A DNA stretch of 24,752 bases from Lachnospiraceae bacterium UBA3645 (GCA_002373555.1 DFKM01000073.1:1-24752); one strand, 5' to 3'. Shown: positions 7,429-14,890, counted from the stretch's first letter. Numbers and translations: made by a program. The notes: generated from the sequence alone by a model not told the origin.

Positions 7429-8541
7429 TCAGAAATCTTCTTTTTCGATCCAGCCTCTGCCGATGCATCTGGCCAGATCCCAGCTCTCCTTCCATTCCTC
7501 ATCCGTCGGTTCGTTCCGGTCGCGCAGCAGCTGGTAGTTCCAGTAGAACCAGCCGTACGCTTCATTCCAGGCGGCGAGCTGCATCTTCGCAACTTCGCGG
7601 AAACGTTTCTTTTTCTCCTCCGCCGTCTTCCCGGCTGTCGCATACTTATTGGAAATGCACCATTCTCCCACGATCACGCGCACGTCTTTCTGCACACGCC
7701 GCAGCGCCAGCTGATTGTACTTGACGAACAGCTGATAGACCCACGGTTTGTGGATCGGCATGAACATTTCCATCGCGAAAATGTAGATATGCGTATCCAG
7801 CGCGACGTTCTCGAATTTCTGCGTCCGGAAGAAATGATTCCAGACATTGAAGCGGAAGCCGTCATGGAAAACGATCGTTTTTTCAACCGGCAGATATCTT
7901 CTCATCCGCTTGTAGGCTCTCTTGTAGAACTTCCGCAGGAACGGCAGCGGCACGAAGCCGGAGCCCTTCGCTTCTTCCGGATCTTCCGCTTTTCCGGTCG
8001 AAGGCGCGGTCATGTAGACGATCCAGCTGATCGGCTCGTTCAGGACTTCGATGCCGTACAGACCGTCCCGTTTTCCGTAGCGTTTCGAGAGACGCTCCAG
8101 CACGGTCAGCGCGAATTCCACCTCTTCCGGATGTCTGCACCATTTGCAGACGCCGGTGATGCCGCCGTTGTCATATCCGTTCTGGCTGTAGGGCACAGTG
8201 TGCAGATCGAGCAGGATCTGCATGTCGTATTTCTCCGCCCAGTCGAATGCTTTATCGACATATTCGACACAGCCGACAAAGGGCGGCCGGTCGCCGAAAA
8301 CGAAGTACGGCACGGGAAGACGCACGAACTTCACGCCGTTGTCCGACAGGAAGCGGAAGTCCTCCTCCGTTACATACGTGTCGCGGTGCTTCTTTAAGAG
8401 CGCCGCAAATTCATCCGCCGGCGTCTTTCTCGCAAGCCAGGTCTCATCCGCCGTTCCGCTTGTGGCAAACAGATCCGGTTTCATCCATTTTTCCAGTACC
8501 AGCCAGTTGCCGAGATTCGTTCCGTGTACCTTGTTCATCAT
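7429..8541 (-). CDS. GH5-type glycoside hydrolase (exo-beta-glucanase-like)
   Basis: The frame is open to 8673, but the ATG at 8541 has AAAGGAG 8 bp upstream and begins right at the fold (MMNKVHGTNLGNWLVLEKWM), so I take this start (370 residues). The opening G-NLGNWLVLE, VKFVRLPVPYFVF, QILLDLHTVPYSQNG, the catalytic acid in YGIEVLNEP, the DTHIY strand and the nucleophile in RVIVGEWCIS are GH5 clan-A features, closest in pattern to glucan 1,3-beta-glucosidase/cellulase-type members. There is no signal peptide, so it probably acts inside the cell on imported oligosaccharides or glycosides. Substrate is uncertain. It is followed on the same strand by cbiL, with no terminator seen between them. 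Confidence 0.85.
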   Translation of the reverse strand: MMNKVHGTNLGNWLVLEKWMKPDLFATSGTADETWLARKTPADEFAALLKKHRDTYVTEEDFRFLSDNGVKFVRLPVPYFVFGDRPPFVGCVEYVDKAFDWAEKYDMQILLDLHTVPYSQNGYDNGGITGVCKWCRHPEEVEFALTVLERLSKRYGKRDGLYGIEVLNEPISWIVYMTAPSTGKAEDPEEAKGSGFVPLPFLRKFYKRAYKRMRRYLPVEKTIVFHDGFRFNVWNHFFRTQKFENVALDTHIYIFAMEMFMPIHKPWVYQLFVKYNQLALRRVQKDVRVIVGEWCISNKYATAGKTAEEKKKRFREVAKMQLAAWNEAYGWFYWNYQLLRDRNEPTDEEWKESWDLARCIGRGWIEKEDF

Positions 8542-8653
8542 TGTCCCATCTCCTTTGAAGCCGCATTTCACTGGTTTTACCAGATCTTTTACTGTCTCTA
8601 TTATTTTATCGGGTTTTACCGTCCTGTCAAATCGATGACGACTAGTTCCATCG

Positions 8654-8681
8654 TTGACTTTTCCAGGATTCACTCTATAAT
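8654..8681 (+). promoter_or_regulatory. Sigma-A promoter of the small holin-like toxin locus
   Basis: TTGACT (8654-8659), 16-bp spacer, perfect TATAAT (8676-8681). No long gene follows. The transcript would begin near 8688, exactly at an 11-bp hairpin, then reach the short frame-broken toxin at 8814. Confidence 0.75.
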
Positions 8682-8687
8682 ATATGT

Positions 8688-8738
8688 AACAGCACTTCGG
8701 AATCCGGGACTCAGCCGCCGGAAGAAGTGCTGTTTTGC
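8688..8738 (+). promoter_or_regulatory. 5' leader hairpin with U tail (attenuator or mRNA-end stem)
   Basis: AACAGCACTTC (8688-8698) pairs perfectly with GAAGTGCTGTT (8724-8734) and is followed by TTTTGCTT, the form of an intrinsic terminator. It sits at the predicted 5' end of the transcript from the 8654 promoter. It could cut transcription after about 50 nt, or be a stabilising 5' hairpin of the kind seen on type I toxin mRNAs. Confidence 0.6.
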
Positions 8739-8813
8739 TTTATAGCGGTCTTAACCGGGCAGCCGGAGGACGTGCTTCACCCGATCTGAGCCTGTTCAGA
8801 GGAGGTGGTTCTT

Positions 8814-8887
8814 ATGTCTGTATTCGAGATGCTGTACAGTTCATGCTGGTCGTAATAGGTATCATGGATCTGTATAATAAGAAATAG
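8814..8887 (+). pseudogene. Holin-like small toxin (Hol_Tox-type), frame-broken
   Basis: A strong GAGGAGGTGG ribosome site (8800-8807) precedes ATG 8814. The first frame reads MSVFEML and then runs off into a stop at 8853. Shifting frame after about 8834 gives QFMLVVIGIMDLYNKK and a stop at 8885-8887. Joined, the two parts look like the small holin-like toxins of Bacillota: an MSVFE-type start, one hydrophobic helix, and a short Asn/Lys tail immediately before a stem that starts AAGAAATAGCCG. A net deletion of about 10 bases in the helix would explain the break. The matched promoter, ribosome site and terminator make a decayed type I toxin the best reading. The match to the Hol_Tox family is from memory and untested. 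Confidence 0.55.
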
Positions 8888-8923
8888 CCGTTCGTACTCT
8901 GGCAAAGTCAACGGCTATTTCTT
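8879..8923. terminator. 14-bp perfect stem at the 3' end of the toxin, usable on both strands
   Basis: AAGAAATAGCCGTT (8879-8892) pairs perfectly with AACGGCTATTTCTT (8910-8923) around a 17-nt loop. It includes the toxin stop codon. The plus-strand tail is TTTCTTAG; on the minus strand the stem is followed by ATTATAC. Overlap of toxin end and terminator is typical of type I toxin loci. Confidence 0.75.
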
Positions 8924-8976
8924 AGTCAGTATTCTGCCGGGTCGGGTGTCCACCCACCCTTCCGGCTGTCCTGTTA
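8879..8976 (-). ncRNA. Candidate antisense (antitoxin) RNA
   Basis: A minus-strand promoter at 8982-9010 would start an RNA near 8975 running leftward, antisense to the toxin 3' end, and stopping at the shared stem (8879-8923). The segment also holds a small GGGTGTCC/CACCC hairpin near 8943-8959. This arrangement (converging promoter, overlap with the toxin 3' end) matches known type I antitoxins. The extents are estimated from the promoter and the stem only. Confidence 0.45.
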
Positions 8977-8981
8977 AGATC

Positions 8982-9010
8982 ATTATAAGACTCCCGGTAT
9001 GAAAAAACAA
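8982..9010 (-). promoter_or_regulatory. Minus-strand sigma-A promoter opposite the toxin
   Basis: On the minus strand: -35 TTGTTT (complement of 9005-9010), 17-bp spacer, perfect -10 TATAAT (complement of 8982-8987). It lies just downstream of the stop of the oxidoreductase gene and points into the toxin 3' end, so it probably drives an antisense RNA rather than a protein gene. Confidence 0.6.
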
Positions 9011-9017
9011 GCGCTTT

Positions 9018-10256
9018 CTACAGATCCGTGTGCTTTACAGCTTCTTTCTCAATATACTTCATGATCCCTTCCGCCGCTTTTTTTGCCTGCTGTACCGCGC
9101 TCACCACGGTATAGGATCCGGTAACGACATCGCCTGCCGCGAACACGCCCGGCACGGTCGTCATATAATCTTCGTCCACTTTCAGCATCCCGGTCTCAGA
9201 CTTCTTCAGCCCTTCCGTCGTCAGCAGCAGACGGTCCTTCGGACCCTGGCTGACTGCGATGATCGTGGAGTCCGCCTGCACAGCATCAAGTTCCTCTTCG
9301 TAGCCGGTCACTTTTCCATCCTCATTCAGGATCGCTGTCCGGAAGACCGGTCCTTCCGGGGCAAAATGATCGATCGCCTTTCCAAAGACCAATTCCGCGC
9401 CGTCCAGCTCTGCGAACTGCACTTCCTCGGAACTCGCAGCGATATGCCGGCTGCGCGCATACATCGTCACTTTCCGCGCGCCGTGCCGCAGCGCCGTCCT
9501 GGCAACATCCATGGCAACATTTCCCATGCCAATGATCGCCACGGTCTCTCCCAGACTGAAAGCCGTCGGGTTGGTCAGGTAGGAGATGCCGAAATGCACA
9601 TTCGGCAGGCTCTCGCCCCGGATCCCCAGGGTCTTCGGCCGCCATACACCGGTGCCCGCCATGACAGCCGCATAGCCGTCCCGGAAGAGCATGTCGATAT
9701 TCAGCGCATCAGAGATCGTGGTATTCGGACGGATGTGGATCCCCATCTCCACCATTCTGTCCTGATATCTGTGCAGGATGCTCTTGGGAAGACGGAATTC
9801 CGGGATCCCGTAATACAGCATGCCGCCGATATAGCAGCGTTCTTCAAAAATGGTCACTTCATAGCCGTTCCGTGCCAGAATGATCGCCGCCGTCATGCCC
9901 GCAGGACCGCTGCCGATGACCGCCACGCTCTTCCCCTTTTTCTCGACCGGCGGGATCAGCATACGGTCCAGATAGGTGTCGGAAATGTATTTCTCGATCT
10001 CATAGAACTGGACCGGCGTGCCTTTTCTTCCCAGCACACAGTGGCCGAAGCACTGCGCTTCATGGTTGCAGACCATGGCGCAGATTACGGACATCGGATT
10101 GTTGACAAACAGTTTTTCGCCCGCCTCCAGCGTACGGTTCTCCTTAAACAGCCGAATGATCTGCGGGATCTGTGTTCCGACCGGGCAGGCCGCCTGGCAC
10201 ATCGGCTTTTTGCACTGCAGGCACCGGTTCGCTTCTTCTCTGATATGAATGGCCAT
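9018..10256 (-). CDS. NAD(P)-dependent FAD/Fe-S oxidoreductase, GltD-like
   Basis: 412 residues. The N-terminal domain has two cysteine clusters, C12-x2-C15-x4-C20-x3-C24 and C59-x3-C63-x5-C69-x3-C73, as in the 4Fe-4S domain of glutamate synthase small subunit and dihydropyrimidine dehydrogenase. FAD binding follows at IGSGPAGM (114-121). The NAD(P) motif IGMGNVAMD is at 242-250, and the second FAD motif VFAAGDVVTG is at 371-380. The protein passes electrons between NAD(P)H and a partner. No large glutamate synthase subunit is next to it, so it may instead serve another oxidoreductase such as a PreT- or SudA/NfnB-like system; this cannot be settled here. The ribosome site is AAAGGGAG. A candidate promoter is at 10292-10321. 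Confidence 0.85.
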   Translation of the reverse strand: MAIHIREEANRCLQCKKPMCQAACPVGTQIPQIIRLFKENRTLEAGEKLFVNNPMSVICAMVCNHEAQCFGHCVLGRKGTPVQFYEIEKYISDTYLDRMLIPPVEKKGKSVAVIGSGPAGMTAAIILARNGYEVTIFEERCYIGGMLYYGIPEFRLPKSILHRYQDRMVEMGIHIRPNTTISDALNIDMLFRDGYAAVMAGTGVWRPKTLGIRGESLPNVHFGISYLTNPTAFSLGETVAIIGMGNVAMDVARTALRHGARKVTMYARSRHIAASSEEVQFAELDGAELVFGKAIDHFAPEGPVFRTAILNEDGKVTGYEEELDAVQADSTIIAVSQGPKDRLLLTTEGLKKSETGMLKVDEDYMTTVPGVFAAGDVVTGSYTVVSAVQQAKKAAEGIMKYIEKEAVKHTDL

Positions 10257-10291
10257 GTTTCGTTCTCCCTTTCAGTGATCATTTGTTTCCA

Positions 10292-10321
10292 TTTATACCA
10301 CTGCAGACCGGAATACGCCAA
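10292..10321 (-). promoter_or_regulatory. Candidate promoter for the GltD-like gene
   Basis: Minus strand: TTGGCG (complement of 10316-10321), 18-bp spacer, TATAAA (complement of 10292-10297) with an upstream TG (extended -10). An ATAGGAAA/TTTCCTAT inverted repeat lies just upstream and could bind a regulator. Confidence 0.45.
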
Positions 10322-10374
10322 TAGGAAAAACGGATGCGGGGAATAAGTATTTCCTATACGCCGAATGGGCACGG

Positions 10375-11238
10375 TCAGCACATGATCTTCTCAAGCTGAT
10401 CCGTAATATAGCTTACGGCCACGAAATCCGGATCGTCGAAATCCTTCCCGTAACAGAACATCCGCATATCCACGCCGGACATGCCGGGTTCGTCCCAGCC
10501 CGCAGGCTCGGACTTTGCCGGATCGAAAGTATCGATCAGATAAATCATCTTGTCGATGAAATCCGCGCCCAGCGGCTCCGGCCAGTGTGCGCTCAGGATA
10601 TCTTTGATCGGAAGTTCCTTTGTCTTTACCAGCGCGGCACGATAGCTGGAGAACGGAATGCCGCTTCCGTAGAAAACGCGCTTCAGGATCGCGTCGCCCG
10701 ACAGCAGCATTTCCGTATTGTAATCAAAGAGGGCAATCGCGCCGGGCGTATGTCCGGGAATGTGCCGTACCAGCAGCTTCCGGCCGCCCAGATCGATCTC
10801 CTGCCCGTCTTTCAGTAATTCGTAGCGGTAAGTCCCGCCGTCGATGACTTCCTGACACGCCGCTCTCTGCCCGGGGATCTTATAGAAATAGACTTCCTCG
10901 CCGGGCTTTGCCTCGTGCTCTTCGATATAGACGACGTCGAACTGCGCATTTCCGCCGGAATGATCCGGATGCACATGGGAATTCACGACCATCAGCGGCA
11001 GCTTCGTAATATTCTTTTCGATATACCCCTTCAGATCCACATTTCCGAAGCCCGTGTCGATCAGCATCGCCCGTTCCTTTCCGATCACGACATAGGAAAT
11101 GACATATCCCCAGCCCGGCAGTCTTCCAGGCCCGGGCAGAAATCCCGGGCACTGTACGGCATAGATCCCGTCTGCCGCCGGCCAGTGCTCAAAATCCGTC
11201 TTATGATTATCCACTGCAAGTTCGATCTTCCCTGTCAT
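10375..11238 (-). CDS. MBL-fold metallo-hydrolase
   Basis: 287 residues with the complete metallo-beta-lactamase-fold metal site: NSHVHPDHSGG (His88, His90, Asp92, His93), HIPGHTPG (His163), LLSGDAIL (Asp182) and a late SAHW histidine. A DTGFG strand at 61-65 precedes it. Such proteins bind two metal ions and hydrolyse thioesters, phosphodiesters, lactones or similar bonds; the substrate cannot be assigned. There is no signal peptide, so it is cytosolic. AGGAGG lies 10 bp before the ATG and a good minus-strand promoter is just upstream. The GltD-like gene follows 118 bp downstream with its own likely promoter, so co-transcription is possible but not required. The gene is divergent from gdhA. 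Confidence 0.88.
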   Translation of the reverse strand: MTGKIELAVDNHKTDFEHWPAADGIYAVQCPGFLPGPGRLPGWGYVISYVVIGKERAMLIDTGFGNVDLKGYIEKNITKLPLMVVNSHVHPDHSGGNAQFDVVYIEEHEAKPGEEVYFYKIPGQRAACQEVIDGGTYRYELLKDGQEIDLGGRKLLVRHIPGHTPGAIALFDYNTEMLLSGDAILKRVFYGSGIPFSSYRAALVKTKELPIKDILSAHWPEPLGADFIDKMIYLIDTFDPAKSEPAGWDEPGMSGVDMRMFCYGKDFDDPDFVAVSYITDQLEKIMC

Positions 11239-11274
11239 CCTGATTGATCCTCCTCATCTCCTTTTATTGTTTCT

Positions 11275-11303
11275 ATTATATATTGATTCACAGGTGTCGT
11301 CTA
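11275..11303 (-). promoter_or_regulatory. Promoter of the MBL-fold hydrolase gene
   Basis: Minus strand: TAGACG (complement of 11298-11303), 17-bp spacer, perfect TATAAT (complement of 11275-11280). Start would be near 11268, giving a short leader with AGGAGG. Confidence 0.6.
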
Positions 11304-11620
11304 TTGTTTGTTGCCGGCAGGAAATATCGTCTGCTGCTTTCCGGAACAGAGCGGCAAGCCCTTCATCATGACTGATTTAAGCACACAATCACACAAATCC
11401 CGGCATGTTATCGGGCTGCTGCAAAGGCATTTTTCGATAAATGCAGAATAAAAACAGTAAATATATATTACTTTGGCTTTATTTTATAACGATATATGAT
11501 TTTTGACTTAATATTTTTAAGTTTTTGCTTGACAAACTTTGTTTTCTTCTGCTATGCTTTACCACAACATCACAATAAAGCGAAACAGCCGTAGGAAATG
11601 AGCGGCAGAGGGAGGGAACT
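11304..11620. other. Divergent intergenic region upstream of gdhA
   Basis: No gene is seen. It holds a small hairpin with CCCGG/TCGGG-type arms near 11400-11417, another (GCATTT/AAATGC) near 11427-11445, and a long A/T-rich stretch (about 11450-11530) just before the gdhA -35 that could act as an UP element. A CTTAA/TTAAG inverted repeat lies around 11507-11521. Confidence 0.5.
11529..11558 (+). promoter_or_regulatory. Sigma-A promoter of gdhA
   Basis: Perfect -35 TTGACA (11529-11534), 18-bp spacer, -10 TATGCT (11553-11558), about 60 bp before the gdhA start, preceded by A/T-rich DNA. Confidence 0.7.
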
Positions 11621-12958
11621 ATGTCATCCTATACATCGAAAGTCATGCAGCATGTCATCGAAATGAATCCGTCCGAACCGGAATTCCATCAGGCCGTCAG
11701 GGAAGTACTGGATTCCCTGAAGCCCGTTATCGCAAAACATGAAAAGGAATATAAAGAAAGCCGTCTGCTCGAGAGGCTTACTGAGCCCGAGCGTTCCATC
11801 TCCTTCCGCGTACCGTGGACGGATGACAAAGGCAGGATCCATATCCAGCGCGGCTTTCGTGTCCAGTTCAATTCCGCGCTCGGCCCGTACAAAGGCGGTC
11901 TGCGTTTCCATCCCAGTGTGAACCGCAGCAGCATGAACTTCCTCGCCTTCGAACAGACCTTCAAGAACGCCCTGACCGGCCTCTCCATGGGCGGCGGCAA
12001 GGGCGGCTCCAACTTTGATCCCCACGGAAAATCCGACCGTGAAGTCATGGCCTTCTGCCAGAGCTTCATGACCGAGCTTCATAAGTATATCGGACCGAAC
12101 GAAGATGTTCCCGCCGGCGATATCGGCGTAGGCGGCAGAGAGATCGGTTATCTGTACGGCCAGTACAAGAGACTGACCAACCAGTTCGAGGGAACCCTGA
12201 CCGGAAAGGGCCTGCTCTGGGGCGGTTCTCTCGTAAGAACGGAAGCGACCGGTTACGGCGTCTGCTATCTTGCGGAGGAAATGCTGGAGAACCACGGTCT
12301 GAGCCTGTCCGGCATGAAGGTCGTCATCTCCGGTTCCGGAAATGTTGCCATCTATGCAGCTGAAAAAGCGACCCAGCTTGGCGCGACCGTCGTCGCCATG
12401 AGCGATTCGAACGGCTATATCCATGATCCGAACGGCATCGATGTGGAAATGATCAAGCAGATCAAGGAAGTCGAGAGAGCCCGTCTTGCGGTCTATCCGA
12501 AGCGCGTGCCCGGCTCCACCTACATGGACGGCCGGAAATCCTTCGAGATCCCCTGCGACATCGCTTTCCCCTGCGCGATCCAGAACGAGCTGGATATCAA
12601 CGATGCGATCACCCTCGTTGAGAACGGCTGCAAGGCGGTTGTCGAGGGTGCCAATATGCCGACCACCAGAGAAGCAACGGATTACTTCCTGAAGAAGGGC
12701 CTTCTCTTCCTGCCCGGCAAAGCCAGCAACGCCGGCGGCGTAGCTGTTTCCGGTCTGGAAATGTCCCAGAACAGCATGCGCATCAGCAACAGCTTCGAGT
12801 ATGTGGACAACCAGCTGAAGGGCATCATGAGCGGGATCTGGGCGCAGATCTCCTCGGCAGTCGAAGAATATGATCTCGGCAGCAATTATGTGGACGGCGC
12901 GAATATTGCAGCCTTCCGCCGCGTGGTCAAGGCCATGCGAGAACAGGGGTATGTGTAA
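11621..12958 (+). CDS. gdhA: NADP-type glutamate dehydrogenase
   Basis: 445 residues, the size of the hexameric bacterial enzyme. Landmarks are GPYKGGLRFHPSV (88-100) with the substrate lysine, GGGKGGSNFDPHGKSDREVM (124-143) with the catalytic lysine at 127, PAGDIGVGGREIGYLYGQY (164-182) with the catalytic aspartate at 167, and the Rossmann motif VISGSGNVA. It interconverts 2-oxoglutarate plus ammonia and glutamate. The N-terminal layout and the NFDP/GKSD signature fit the NADP-dependent, biosynthetic (EC 1.4.1.4) type. Ribosome site GGGAGG, own promoter and own terminator make it a single-gene unit. It supplies glutamate, the usual amino donor for the aminotransferase in this window. Confidence 0.96.
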   Translation: MSSYTSKVMQHVIEMNPSEPEFHQAVREVLDSLKPVIAKHEKEYKESRLLERLTEPERSISFRVPWTDDKGRIHIQRGFRVQFNSALGPYKGGLRFHPSVNRSSMNFLAFEQTFKNALTGLSMGGGKGGSNFDPHGKSDREVMAFCQSFMTELHKYIGPNEDVPAGDIGVGGREIGYLYGQYKRLTNQFEGTLTGKGLLWGGSLVRTEATGYGVCYLAEEMLENHGLSLSGMKVVISGSGNVAIYAAEKATQLGATVVAMSDSNGYIHDPNGIDVEMIKQIKEVERARLAVYPKRVPGSTYMDGRKSFEIPCDIAFPCAIQNELDINDAITLVENGCKAVVEGANMPTTREATDYFLKKGLLFLPGKASNAGGVAVSGLEMSQNSMRISNSFEYVDNQLKGIMSGIWAQISSAVEEYDLGSNYVDGANIAAFRRVVKAMREQGYV

Positions 12959-13011
12959 TACCCGTTACTGCACGGATGAAAGAGGAAACTCTTTTATCGA
13001 TAGATTTGAAG

Positions 13012-13045
13012 AAAAGGGCGGCTTCCGGAGTGGAGCCGCCCTTTT
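13012..13045 (+). terminator. Bidirectional terminator between gdhA and the deaminase
   Basis: A perfect 12-bp stem pairs AAAAGGGCGGCT (13012-13023) with AGCCGCCCTTTT (13034-13045). T runs at the 3' ends on both strands fit use by both convergent genes. Confidence 0.85.
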
Positions 13046-13065
13046 GCGTGAATTCATATTTTCGC

Positions 13066-14307
13066 TCAGCTGTTCACGAATTTTTTTCCTTTCAGGATCA
13101 TTTTTCCGCCGACCATCACGGAATCGACTTCCGCTCCCGTCGCACCATAGACCAGCGCGGATGCGGGATCGGTATTTTCATCAAACGGCATCAGGGAAGG
13201 CTCCGACAGATCCAGGAAAACCAGATCCGCAAGCTTTCCGGGATCGATCTCACCGGTATTCAGGCCAAGCGCTTTCGCGCCGTTTATGGTCGCCATCCGC
13301 AGCGTTTCCGCGGCGCTTACACTGACCGGATCCTCCATTCTTCCTTTATGGACCAGCGCCATCAGGCTCATTTCGTGGAACATATTCTGGCGGTTGTTGC
13401 TGGCAGCGCCGTCCGTTCCCAGGCAGACATTGATGCCGGCCGAAAGCATCTCCGGGATCGGCGCAAAACCGTTGCCGAGTTTCATATTGCTGGCGGGATT
13501 GGACGCCACGCTCACATGCTTCTCCGCCAGGATCCGGATATCGTCTTCCGTCACATGCACGCAGTGCGCAGCCACAGCCGGAACATCAAAGCAGCCGCAG
13601 TGATCTGCCCAGGCGATGGGCGTCATGCCGTGCTCCTTTATGCAGTTCTCCACTTCATTTCTGCTCTCGGACAGATGGATATGCACGGGCAGTCCGTGTT
13701 CGGCAGCAAGCTGCGGTACGCGGCACATCAGATCCTCCGCACAGGTGTAAGGCGCGTGCGGCGCCAGCGTGAAAGTAAGCAGCGGCTCGTTCCGGAACAT
13801 TTCCATTTCCTGAAAGGCCTCATTGATCCGGCGGCTTCCGCCGGGCACCGCCTCTGTGAGATCTCCGGAAAGACCTCTCCCGCTCACCCCGCGGATACCG
13901 AGTTCCACGGCCGCACGGCAGGCCTGACCGATGAACATCTGCATGTCATTGAAGCAGGTGGTGCCGGATTTGATCATCTCCATCAGGCCGATCCGGGCAC
14001 TCTGATACGCTTCCGCCGGCGACATGGCTTCTTCCTTCGGCATCACGCCCTCAAAGAGCCACTTGTCAAACGGGACGTCGTCCGCGACGCCGCGAAGCGT
14101 GGTCATGTATACGTGTGTATGGGCGTTGATCAGGCCCGGCATGATCAGCATGCTGGATGCATCGATGGTTTCGTCGGCCGTAAAATCTGCCGGCGCTTCT
14201 CCAATCCCCGCGATCTGGTCACCGGCGATATAAAGATCCTGATCGGCTGTTTCAAAATGATCGTTAAAGGTAAGCAGAAGCTTACCGTTTCTGATGATAC
14301 TGTTCAT
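13066..14307 (-). CDS. mtaD: Amidohydrolase, MTA/SAH deaminase-type
   Basis: 413 residues, the length of the 5'-methylthioadenosine/S-adenosylhomocysteine deaminase group. Metal and substrate residues of the amidohydrolase fold are all present: NAHTHVYM (His63, His65), PHAPYTC (His184), HIHLSES (His211 region), HCVHV (248-252) and LGTDGAASNN with Asp299. The enzyme should deaminate SAH or MTA to the inosyl form, recycling the by-products of SAM-dependent methylation. That fits a genome running many corrin methylations, but this link is inference. Related chlorohydrolase, guanine or cytosine deaminases share the motifs, so the substrate is moderately certain. A GGAAG-type ribosome site precedes the ATG. 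A small membrane protein gene lies 55 bp upstream on the same strand, likely in one operon. Confidence 0.82.
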   Translation of the reverse strand: MNSIIRNGKLLLTFNDHFETADQDLYIAGDQIAGIGEAPADFTADETIDASSMLIMPGLINAHTHVYMTTLRGVADDVPFDKWLFEGVMPKEEAMSPAEAYQSARIGLMEMIKSGTTCFNDMQMFIGQACRAAVELGIRGVSGRGLSGDLTEAVPGGSRRINEAFQEMEMFRNEPLLTFTLAPHAPYTCAEDLMCRVPQLAAEHGLPVHIHLSESRNEVENCIKEHGMTPIAWADHCGCFDVPAVAAHCVHVTEDDIRILAEKHVSVASNPASNMKLGNGFAPIPEMLSAGINVCLGTDGAASNNRQNMFHEMSLMALVHKGRMEDPVSVSAAETLRMATINGAKALGLNTGEIDPGKLADLVFLDLSEPSLMPFDENTDPASALVYGATGAEVDSVMVGGKMILKGKKFVNS

Positions 14308-14362
14308 TCTTTCTTCCTAACGTAAACAATCGCATGATGCATGTTGCGAAAATATTCTGTCC

Positions 14363-14779
14363 TTATCCCCTGCTCTCGAGGGATTTCTCCAGCATTTTCT
14401 CCCGGGTCGCATTCCATTTTCGCAGATAGGCAAGCTCATCGCTCCCCGAAGGCAGATCCCGGAAGGAAATGCCGCCGCTCGCGGGCACATCGCTGTCGCA
14501 GTAGTCCAGGCTTGCCTGGTCATATTCGGAATGTCTGTCCGCATCCGCTTCATAGAGCTGCTTTGCCCAGCCGGAGGCGGCCTTCTTTGCACGGTCCGTC
14601 ACATTTCTGGCCGCGCCAGCAGCATTCGATACCGCAGGACGGGGACGGTTCGGCCTAGAGACCTGTCCCTCTCTCGGACGGTTCGGCACCGGTGTATTGC
14701 CTTTTTTCTTTTTCGCTTTACCGGATGTATTCAGCAGGAAAACAACGACAAATATAATGACAACAACAATACTTTCCAT
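14363..14779 (-). CDS. Small single-pass membrane protein of unknown function
   Basis: The frame stays open far upstream, but only the part from the ATG at 14779 makes sense: AAGGAG stands 8-9 bp before it, and a TTGATA/TATAAT promoter lies at 14810-14838. The 138-residue product begins with one strongly hydrophobic helix (MESIVVVIIFVVVFLLNTSG), then a lysine cluster, a Pro/Arg-rich stretch (NRPREGQVSRPNRPRP) and a charged C-terminal region with a DYCDSDVPASGG segment. I do not recognise the family. The topology suggests an N-out or signal-anchor protein with a cytosolic tail, since the Lys-rich side follows the helix. It precedes the deaminase gene and is divergent from the CoA-transferase. 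Confidence 0.75.
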   Translation of the reverse strand: MESIVVVIIFVVVFLLNTSGKAKKKKGNTPVPNRPREGQVSRPNRPRPAVSNAAGAARNVTDRAKKAASGWAKQLYEADADRHSEYDQASLDYCDSDVPASGGISFRDLPSGSDELAYLRKWNATREKMLEKSLESRG

Positions 14780-14809
14780 GACCGGCTCTCCTTCTGCTTT
14801 TCTGACATG

Positions 14810-14838
14810 ATTATAACAAAGCTTCCCCCGATTATCAA
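14810..14838 (-). promoter_or_regulatory. Promoter of the small membrane protein / deaminase unit
   Basis: Minus strand: TTGATA (complement of 14833-14838), 17-bp spacer, perfect TATAAT (complement of 14810-14815). It is back to back with the CoA-transferase promoter 22 bp away. Confidence 0.75.
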
Positions 14839-14860
14839 CGAACTCCGGAAGAAATAGTTC

Positions 14861-14890
14861 TTGACAACCCTGTGCCTTCCCCTCTATCAT
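14861..14890 (+). promoter_or_regulatory. Promoter of the CoA-transferase gene
   Basis: Perfect -35 TTGACA (14861-14866), 18-bp spacer, -10 TATCAT (14885-14890). The predicted start leaves a leader of about 25 nt before the ATG at 14924. Confidence 0.7.

Noticed and set aside
8542..8673. Extra 44 residues at the N-terminus of the GH5 protein
   Set aside because: No ribosome site at 8673, the peptide is not GH5-like, and a strong AAAGGAG precedes the ATG at 8541.
9030..10346. 438-codon plus-strand ORF
   Set aside because: Antisense shadow of the GltD-like gene, which has complete cysteine, FAD and NAD(P) motifs.
12976..14325. 449-codon plus-strand ORF
   Set aside because: Antisense to the amidohydrolase, which has all its metal ligands. 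The translated sequence shows no family features and crosses the terminator stem.
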